64,000 bases of DNA, taken from the NCBI RefSeq assembly GCF_036320965.1, contig NC_092255.1, positions 10,164,350 through 10,228,349 of the forward strand, written 5' to 3'. The translations under genes were made by a program, and so were the position numbers. Origin of the DNA: Panulirus ornatus (Eukaryota; Arthropoda; Malacostraca; Decapoda; Palinuridae). Shown in pieces: positions 53,557-64,000 of the stretch (position 1 is its first letter; each line of letters starts with the position of its first letter). The notes beneath the pieces are model-generated. The model saw only the letters and a list, made by a program, of their open reading frames with translations, was not told where the DNA came from and made no database searches.

Positions 53557-53716
53557 TTTGAGATGTATAAGTATGTATATTTGCGTGTGTGGACGTGTAT
53601 GTATATACATGTGTATGTTGGTGCGTTGGGCCATTGTTTCGCCTGTTTCTTTGCGGATCTCGCTAACGCAGGAGACAGCGAGAAAGTAAAATTAATAAAT
53701 AAATAAATAGATAAAT

Positions 53717-53888
<172 letters not shown>

Positions 53889-54811
53889 CTCACCTTTTTC
53901 CATTTTGTACTCAGTCTCTCCTGGTACTTCCTCACACAAGTCTCCTTCCCAAGCTCACTTACTCTCACCACCCTCTTCACCCCAACATTCACTCTTCTTT
54001 TCTGAAAACCCATACAAATCTTCACCTTAGCCTCCACAAGATAATGATCAGACATCCCTCCAGTTGCACCTCTCAGCACATTAACATCCAAAAGTCTCTC
54101 TTTCGCGCGCCTGTCAATTAACACGTAATCCAATAACGCTCTCTGGCCATCTCTCCTACTTACATAAGTATACTTATGTATATCTCGCTTTTTAAACCAG
54201 GTATTCCCAATCATCAGTCCTTTTTCAGCACATAAATCTACAAGCTCTTCACCATTTCCATTTACAACACTGAACAACCCATGTATACCAATTATTCCCT
54301 CAACTGCCACATTACTCACCTTTGCATTCAAATCACCCATCACTATAACCCGGTCTCGTGCATCAAAACCACTAACACACCCATTCAGCTGCTCCCAAAA
54401 CACTTGCCTCTCATGATCTTTCTTCTCATGCCCAGGTGCATATGCACCAATAATCACCCATCTCTCTCCATCAACTTTCAGTTTTACCCATATTAATCGA
54501 GAATTTACTTTCTTACATTCTATCACATACTCCCAAAACTTCTGTTGCAGGAGTATTGCTACTCCTTCCCTTGCTCTTGTCTTCTCACTAACCCCTGACT
54601 TTACTCCCAAGACATTCCCAAACCACTCTTCCCCTTTACCCTTGAGCTTCGTTTCACTCAGAGCCAAAACATCCAGGGTCCTTTCCTCAAACATACTACC
54701 TATCTCTCCTTTTTTCACATCTTGGTTACATCCACACACATTTAGGCACCCCAATCTGAGCCTTCGAGGAGGATGAGCACTCCCCGCGTGACTCCTTCTT
54801 CTGTTTCCCAT
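53889..54811 (-). pseudogene. RTE endonuclease domain, intact but inverted
   Basis: This is the cleanest endonuclease with a native start in the window: ATG at 54811 ([20 protein letters not shown]), then [36 protein letters not shown] and [11 protein letters not shown], all in one frame of about 307 codons until the twin-priming break. It confirms the N-terminus missing from RTE-4. It is cut off from its RT, which lies in the opposite orientation. Confidence 0.9.
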
Positions 54812-54852
54812 TTTAGAAAGTTAAAAAAAATACAAGGAGGGGAGGATTTCTG

Positions 54853-56420
54853 AGAACAATGGAAGTAAGGGGAGTGGGAGAGGAATGGGATGTATTTAGG
54901 GAATCAGTGATGGATTGCGCAAAAGATGCTTGTGGCATGAGAAGAGTGGGAGGTGGGTTGATTAGAAAGAGTAGTGAGTGGTGGGATGAAGAAGTAAGAG
55001 TATTAGTGAAAGAGAAGAGAGAGGCATTTGGACGATTTTTGCAGGGAAAAAATGAAATTGAGTGGGAGATGTGTAAAAGAAAGAGACAGGAGGTCAAGAG
55101 AAAGGTGCAAGAGGTGAAAAAAGGGCAAATGAGAGTTGGGGTGAGAGAGTATCATTAAATTTTAGGGAGAATAAAAAGATGTTCTGGAAGGAGGTAAATA
55201 AAGTGCGTAAGACAAGGGAGCAAATGGGAACTTCAGTGAAGGGCGCAAATGGGGAGGTGATAACAAGTAGTGGTGATGTGAGAAGGAGATGGAGTGAGTA
55301 TTTTGAAGGTTTGTTGAATGTGTTTGATGATAGAGTGGCAGATATAGGGTGTTTTGGTCGAGGTGGTGTGCAAAGTGAGAGGGTTAGGGAAGATGATTTG
55401 TTAAACAGAGAAGAGGTAGTAAAAGCTTAGCGGAAGATGAAAGCCGGCAAGGCAGCAGGTTTGGATGGTATTGCAGTGGAATTTATTAAAAAAGGCGGTG
55501 ACTGTATTGTTGACTGGTTGGTAAGGTTATTTAATGTATGTATGACTCATGGTGAGGTTGTTAGGGAGGTGAATGCAAGAGTTTTGGAAAGAGGGGCAAG
55601 TATGAAGTCTGTTGGGGATGAGAGAGCTTGGGAAGTGAGTCAGTTGTTGTTCGCTGATGATACAGCGCTGGTGGCTGATTCATGTGAGAAACTGCAGAAG
55701 CTGGTGACTGAGTTTGGTAAAGTGTGTGAAAGAAGAAAGTTAAGAATAAATGTGAATAAGAGCAAGGTTATTAGGTACAGTAGGGTTGAGGGTCATGTCA
55801 ATTTGGAGGTAAGTTTGAATGGAGAAAAACTGGAGGAAGTGAAGTGTTTTAGATATCTGGGAGTGGACCTGGCAGCGGATGGAACCATGGAAGCGGAAGT
55901 GGATCATAGGGTGGGGGAGGGGGCGAAAATTCTGGGAGCCTTGAAGAATGTGTGGAAGTCGAGAACATTATCTCGGAAAGCAAAAATGGGTATGTTTGAA
56001 GGAATAGTGGTTCCAACAATGTTGTATGGTTGCGAGACGTGGGCTATGGATAGAGTTGTGCGCAGGAGGATGGATATGCTGGAAATGAGATATTTGAGGA
56101 CAATATGTGGTGTGAGGTGGTTTGATCGAGTAAGTAACGTAAGGGTAAGAGAGATGTGTGGAAATAAAAAGAGCGTGGTTGAGAGAGCAGAAGAGGGTGT
56201 TTTGAAATGGTTCGGGCACATGGAGAGAATGAGTGAGGAAAGATTGAACAAGAGATTATATGTGTCGGAGGTGGAGGGAACGAGGAGAAGAGGGAGACCA
56301 AATTGGAGGTGGAAAGATGGAGTGAAAAAGATTTTGTGTGATCGGGGCCTGAACATGCAGGAGGGTGAAAGGAGGGCAAGGAATAGAGTGAATTGGAGCG
56401 ATGTGGTATACCGGGGTTGA
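54853..56420 (+). pseudogene. RTE RT/C-terminal fragment with in-frame deletion
   Basis: It runs from the [10 protein letters not shown] codons to the normal stop. There is a frameshift near 55120 (one A fewer in the AAAAAAGGG run) and a TAG near 55428. From 55437 the frame is open for 327 codons, but about 510 bp are deleted in frame at GEVV, joining MTHGEV to VREVNARV. This removes [15 protein letters not shown], the MDLEKAYD catalytic Asp and MSPWLFN, leaving FADD. Confidence 0.88.
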
Positions 56421-56604
56421 CGTGCTGTCAGTGGATTGAATCAAGCCATGTGAAGCGTCTGGGGTAATCCATGGAAAGATGTGTAGGTATGTATATTTGC
56501 GTGTGTGGACGTATGTATATACATGTGTATGGGGGTGGGTTGGGCTATTTCTTTCGTCTGTTTCCTTGCGCTACCTCGCAAACGCGGGAGACAGCGACAC
56601 AGCA

Positions 56605-56621
<17 letters not shown>

Positions 56622-56678
<57 letters not shown>
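56622..56678. repeat. (TA)n tract
   Basis: About 57 bp of TA after the poly-A of RTE-TP2, entering the second island. Confidence 0.95.
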
Positions 56679-56683
<5 letters not shown>

Positions 56684-57542
56684 AATTAATGGTCGTTTGC
56701 TACGCGTTAGCACTTGATTCCTCTTCTAATTCAAGCATTTCACTGCACCTTTTCCATGGTACCTCCATACGTTCTGCATTTGCCGCGTCATTCTGCCTTA
56801 CCCTTCATTCTGCCTTACCCTATGAAGAACGATTTATTGTTTAGTATTTTACTGTTGTCATGTTGACTGTCGTTAGAACCAAAAAGGGATGATTTGCTGG
56901 TCATTAAATGTATCCAAAGGTTTCCCTTAACATTGCTAGTACTGAAAAAATTTTCGTTTGTTGCCAGATTTTTAACTAATATATTCAAGTCATTAATATG
57001 TGTCACAACGAAATGTATTTAGGCACTATCGTGTATGTTTACTTGGAATTCATGGCTAGCGCTATTGAAGAGGGATTCTCCAAACTTTGATGCTGGTATT
57101 TTAAACTTTATTGTAAATGAATCGTGTTCAATATGAATATCTGTTAAAAGCCATTAATTCTTTTGTGTACATCTGGTGATTGTGTCATGGACCCTTGAAA
57201 TAGTCTCCCATATGTCTTCTTTGAAAGGAATTCCTTAACAATTGCGTAGGAGTCGGTGTTATAAATAGCTACTACAATGTTCGGTGCATTATTAAGACTG
57301 ACACTGATTAACATAAGGATACTGCTAATACTACATTAGCTTACGTCGTCACTGTTGTATTAGATATATCCTATAAATGCACATTCCGTAAAGTTGACTA
57401 TTTTAGACACCTACCAAGTTTCAGAGGTACCAGATACGTCATTACTTTCTTTTAACACAATTGTCACCACTGGTGACTATTCTTGTACTGTGTGCATTTG
57501 TAGAACATATTCTATGAAATAACATTCTCTTTTTCAGTAGTG
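56679..57542. other. Unassigned island sequence
   Basis: About 860 bp of AT-rich, mixed sequence with no convincing ORF, repeat or RNA gene. A short direct repeat, CATTCTGCCTTACCCTTCATTCTGCCTTACCCT, sits near 56788-56821 and is described only by position and period (about 17 bp, two copies). Confidence 0.5.
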
Positions 57543-58510
57543 AACAGATGCAGAAGGATGAAGGAGTGGACTTGTATGGCAGTTTCAATTGGTGCAGTTA
57601 TGATATGGTTACACTGTGTGCTGCTGAAGCTGATGTTTAATACAGCTGTGTGGTGATGGCAATTTGGGTCTAGTGCTGCTGTATGTTGTTACTGCTCAGG
57701 GCTGGTGCAATTTTGAGCTTGAGTTGTTATGAATCAGTGCAATTTTGAGCTGCTGAAGCAGTATGCTGGTGCAGGTGTGTGCTTGCACAATTCCCTGCTG
57801 ATAACTTTATTGGCTGAGGGCTTTGGGCTGGTGCAGCTATGAATAGTATCGTCGTTGACTGGTGCAGCTATGCATTTGTGCAATTTTGGATTGGTGCACT
57901 TGAAGACTGGTGGACGTTAAGGTTTGATGCATTTGAGAGTTGAAGCATATTTTGTGATAGCATAAGTGATAAGTGAGGTTCGGCACGGTTATGAAGTGTA
58001 TTGGATTGAGTTTTGCCGGGTTGGTGTAGTTATGTGATGGTACAGTTGTAGAATGAGTTGGTTCTAAGTTATCACTACTGTGGATTGATTGAGTTGTATG
58101 GTAATGCAGTTATAGGCTAGTGAATTAAATCGCAAGCATACCTGTGGATTGTTGCATTTCTAGCCTGATACTGTTCAAGGAGCCTCTTGTAGCACTGGTA
58201 TCTTTACTTGGTGATGCACTCCTGGGTAGGTACACCTATAGGCTGCTACATTCTGGGGATGGTGTTCTTGTGGCCTAGTGCAGTTGTGGGTCACTTCAGC
58301 TGTGGGCTGATACAATCATGGGCCGCACTTGTGAACTGGTGCATTTATGGGATGGAGCAATTATTGACTGGTTGGTGAATCTATGAATTTACGCATATAT
58401 GGGATGGTGAACATACAGGACAGTGCAATTAATGGAGCGGTGCTCTTGTGAGTACGCGCATATGTGAACTCGTGCGATTAAGGGTTGGTGTAGTTGCAAG
58501 TGTCAGTGTG
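57543..58510 (+). repeat. Degenerate 16-bp minisatellite (TG-rich strand)
   Basis: The sequence divides into units of about 16 bp, for example CTGGTGCAGGTGTGTG, CTTGCACAATTCCCTG, TGGTGCAGCTATGCAT, TTGTGCAATTTTGGAT, CTAGTGCAGTTGTGGG, TCACTTCAGCTGTGGG, CTGATACAATCATGGG. The rough consensus is CTGGTGCAnTTnTGGG. Some units are 13, 14, 17 or 31 bp. There are about 60 units at high divergence. It is the complement of the array at 14100-14690. Confidence 0.72.
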
Positions 58511-58650
58511 TGGATGAACTAGAAGCAGAGCAGATGCAGTCGTCTGTTGACTCCTTCTTGGTTCAACATGTTATGTTACCTGTGGATGTTTGTTTGTTAG
58601 ATTTACTGGCAACTTATATTACGCTTGAATTAAACTGAATAATGGCAATA

Positions 58651-59194
<544 letters not shown>

Positions 59195-59801
59195 GTCTAT
59201 GTGTCAGTCAGGGGTCGGGACAGACGGAAGCACAAACTGCCAGCTCAAGGGAAGACTATGAACAATCAGAGGGATATCGAGAAGATGGCAGAGTGGACAG
59301 AGACCTGGCAGATGGATTTCAACAGAGGAAAATACAGAGTTATGCACTCCGAAGCCAAAATATTGATCAAGAGCACAAAATGCTTGGTAAACCTCCACAA
59401 GAAGTTAAAGAAAAAGTTCTTGTAGTAATTATAAGTCACGAAGACAAATATTGCAGATAACGTCTAGTTCCATACAATAAAGCCTATATGATGTTATAAT
59501 TCAAAAAAAAAGGATAAGATATTCACCCTTTGCAATACCTTGGTTAGACCACAGTTAGATTACGCCGTTCATTTCTGATCATCAAACATGGTCATACATA
59601 AAGAGAAACTTCGGCGAATTCAAAGAAGAGCAAACAATTTAATTCCTCCTATCAAGATTTAGTCATGTGAGGAAACAAGAAAAAAATGTTCTCTCTTAAT
59701 TGCGCATCCTCCGAGGTGACATAATGGAAATGTTCAAAATTCTAAATAATTTCATTAACATACCGTACGAAACTTTGTTCACCTTAGACAGACTCATTGC
59801 T

Positions 59802-60093
59802 AATAAATAGTTGTATGAAAATGTACATGTGTATATATGTATATGTCTGTGTGTGTATATATATGTATACTTTGAGATGTATAGATATGTATATGTGCTG
59901 TGTGTGGACGCGTGTGTATATATACATGTGTGAGTGGTAGGTGTTGATAATAAATAGCGGTATGAAAATGTACATGTGTATATATATATATGTCTGTGTG
60001 TGTATATATATGTATACTTTGAGATGTATAGATATGTATATGTGCTGTGTGTGGACGCGTGTATATATATACATGTGTGAGTGGTAGGTGTTG
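59802..60093 (+). repeat. 146-bp tandem duplication
   Basis: Units 59802-59946 and 59948-60093 are nearly identical. Each starts AATAAATAG, includes TATGAAAATGTACATGTG and ends GGTAGGTGTTG. They contain both CR1 flank and RTE 3' UTR, so the duplication happened after the RTE tail inserted. Confidence 0.92.
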
Positions 60094-60172
60094 CCATTCT
60101 TTCGTCTGTCTCCTTGCGCTACCTCGCTAACGCGGAAGACAGCGAAAAAGTATAACAAATAAATAAATGATA
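59817..60172 (+). mobile_element. RTE-L 3' tail fragment inside CR1-2
   Basis: Only the last part of a long-type RTE 3' UTR (GTACATGTGTATATATG, ACTTTGAGATGTATAG, CGTCTGTCTCCTTGCGC) and the terminal stem-loop (CGCTACCTCGCTAACGCGG, near 60118-60140), then AACAAATAAATAAAT. The flanks read ATGAAAATG (about 59814) and ACGAAAATG (about 60172), a plausible aged target-site duplication. Confidence 0.82.
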
Positions 60173-60335
60173 CGAAAATGAATAGATAGAGATATAATAG
60201 CAATACGGCCAAAGGTTGTTTCCCATACACAATAGTGATTCATGGAAACGGACTAATTCCTGAGGAAGCAAACTTAACCATTATAATTACCTTTAAATCA
60301 AGACATGACAAATACTTCAACAAACATGTCTTATG

Positions 60336-60657
<322 letters not shown>

Positions 60658-60895
60658 TATTTTTTTTTTTCAAACTATTCGCCATTTCCCGCGTTACCGA
60701 GGTAGCGTTAAAAACAGAGGACTGGGCCATTGAGGGAATATCCTCACCTGGCCCCCTTCTCTGTTCCTTCTTTTGGAAAATTAAAAAAAAATTGAGAGGG
60801 GAGGGTTTCCAGCCCCCCGCTCCCTAACCTTTTAGACGCCTTCTACGACACGCAGGGAATACGTGGGAAGTATTCTTACTCCCCTATCCCCAGGG
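60658..60895 (-). mobile_element. B8: short non-autonomous element
   Basis: A complete minus-strand B copy: T-run, stem-loop end (CCCGCGTTACCGAGGTAGCG), private body, A-run and leader-like head ending CCCCTATCCCCAGGG. TA tracts lie on both sides. Confidence 0.88.
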
Positions 60896-61028
<133 letters not shown>

Positions 61029-61827
61029 ATACTTTGTCGCTGTCTCCCGCGTTTGCGAGGTAGCGCAAGGAAACAGACGAAAGAAATGGCCCAACCCCCC
61101 CCATACACATGTATATACATACGTCCACACACGCAAATATACATACCTACACAGCTTTCCATGGTTTACCCCAGACGCTTCACATGCCTTGATTCAATCC
61201 ACTGACAGCACGTCAACCCCAGTATACCACATCGCTCCAATTCACTCTATTCCTTGCCCTCCTTTCACCCTCCTGCATGTTCAGGCCCCGATCACACAAA
61301 ATCTTTTTCACTCCATCTTTCCACCTCCAATTTGGTCTCCCTCTTCTCCTCGTTCCCTCCACCTCCGACACATATATCCTCTTGGTCAATCTTTCCTCAC
61401 TCATTCTCTCCATGTGCCCAAACCACTTCAAAACACCCTCTTCTGCTCTCTCAACCACGCTCTTTTTATTTCCACACATCTCTCTTACCCTTATGTTACT
61501 CACTCAATCAAACCACCTCACACCACACATTGTCCTCAAACATCTCATTTCCAGCACATCCAACCTCCTGCGCACAACTCTATCCATAGCCCACGCCTCG
61601 CAACCATACAACATTGTTGGAACCACTATTCCTTCAAACATACCCATTTTTGCTTTCCGAGATAATGTTCTCGACTTCCACACATTCTTCAGGGCCCCCA
61701 GAATTTTCGCCCCCTCCCCCACCCTATGATCCACTTCCGCTTCCATGGTTCCATCCGCTGCCAGATCCACTCCCAGATATCTAAAACACTTCACTTCCTC
61801 CAGTTTTTCTCCATTCAAACTCACCTC
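61029..61827 (-). mobile_element. RTE-23: 5'-truncated RTE-S LINE
   Basis: Stem-loop near 61034-61072, short 3' UTR and C-terminal coding sequence, truncated at the [10 protein letters not shown] codons. Minus-strand frames 61824-61504 and 61503-61213 are clean pieces divided by a TGA (CGA to TGA) near 61504-61506 in FDRVSN. It is a young copy. Confidence 0.93.

Positions 61828-64000
<2,173 letters not shown>

Larger units (their letters stand above)
50067..53716 (+). mobile_element. RTE-22: full-length RTE-L LINE, decayed
   Basis: The only complete long-3'-UTR copy. 5' leader from 50067, native ATG at 50186 ([14 protein letters not shown]), endonuclease, RT, C-terminal domain to about 53183, then a long 3' UTR with both stem-loop-like modules (TAGCGCTACCTCGTGCAA near 53346; terminal module near 53652-53690) and an AATAAATAAAT tail. 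The first stop is TAG for TGG at 50600, with about eight later breaks. The FADD box has changed to LLFDDYTALVAD, so the RT is dead. Confidence 0.94.
53889..56621 (+). mobile_element. RTE-TP2: near full-length twin-primed RTE-S
   Basis: 53889-54852 is minus-oriented and covers reference positions about 7985-8943 (5' leader plus endonuclease). From 54853 the plus-oriented part starts at reference position about 8941 and runs to the stem-loop (about 56566-56594) and a poly-A tail. The two parts meet at the same element position within a few bases, with a shared TG at the join. This is a textbook 5' inversion by twin priming that retains almost the whole element. The direct part also has an internal deletion near 55557. 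Confidence 0.9.
59195..60335 (+). mobile_element. CR1-2: degenerate CR1-like LINE, interrupted
   Basis: In successive frames the plus strand reads EKMAEWTETWQMDFNRGKYRVMHS (RT C-terminal side, 59277-59350; quoted in part), a TLVRPQLDYAVHF-like stretch near 59530-59570, an EKLRRIQRRANNLI-like stretch near 59600-59640, LRGDIMEMFKILNNF (near 59705-59750) and INIPYETLF. After an inserted RTE tail it resumes near 60210 with NGLIPEEANL and FKSRHDKYFN, to a TGA near 60335. Order and motifs fit a CR1-type ORF2 end. Confidence 0.72.

Noticed and set aside
53315..53706. Plus-strand frames of 124 codons over the RTE-22 3' UTR
   Set aside because: They run through UTR and TA repeat and have no relation to the RTE ORF.

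Overview
The window is eukaryotic, gene-poor and almost wholly repeat-derived. Long (TA)n tracts, (TG)n and (TC)n microsatellites, many RTE-type non-LTR retrotransposon copies and degenerate CR1-like LINEs point to an animal, most likely a crustacean (decapod-like). That assignment rests on repeat style only and is low to moderate in confidence. I saw no convincing single-copy host gene. One unrecognised 134-codon open frame (12477-12881, minus) is the only possible exception.

The dominant component is one RTE-clade LINE family. A full copy is about 3.3 kb: a structured 5' leader of about 120 bp, one ORF of about 998 codons (apurinic-type endonuclease, reverse transcriptase with an FADD box, and a C-terminal GRPxWRWKD motif), then a 3' UTR ending in an imperfect stem-loop and an A/T-rich tail. 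I count about 26 copies or fragments on both strands. Two subfamilies are visible. RTE-S has a short 3' UTR and the cleanest reading frames. RTE-L has about 290 bp more 3' UTR and is always heavily decayed. The best copy is 7901-11219 (+), whose frame is open to the stop except for a TGA at codon 2. Two insertions (26881-27693 and 53889-56621) carry the 5'-inversion signature of twin priming.

A second, short (about 240 bp) non-autonomous element, called B here, occurs eight times. Its head matches the RTE 5' leader and its end matches the RTE 3' stem-loop, with a private body between. Both families are bracketed by (TA)n tracts of about 30 to 280 bp. Together they look like an autonomous/non-autonomous retrotransposon pair associated with TA microsatellites. 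This is the most interesting system in the window.

Layout: 1-12476, RTE copies 1-5 with B1 and B2. 12477-15540, a non-RTE island (unknown ORF, CR1-like relic, 16-bp minisatellite). 15541-36722, RTE copies 6-15 with the first twin-primed copy, B3-B6, a tandemly duplicated B plus flank, an rRNA-like scrap and a 34-bp perfect palindrome. About 36780-49710, a tract of RTE sequence riddled with homopolymer-type errors and arranged as roughly tandem 3.7-4.2 kb units; it is probably unpolished or mis-assembled. 49711-56678, B7, a full-length RTE-L and a large twin-primed RTE-S. 56679-60508, a second non-RTE island with a 16-bp minisatellite in the opposite orientation, a (TC)n tract and a CR1-like relic broken by an RTE tail. 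60509-64000, B8 and two RTE copies, the last running off the window.
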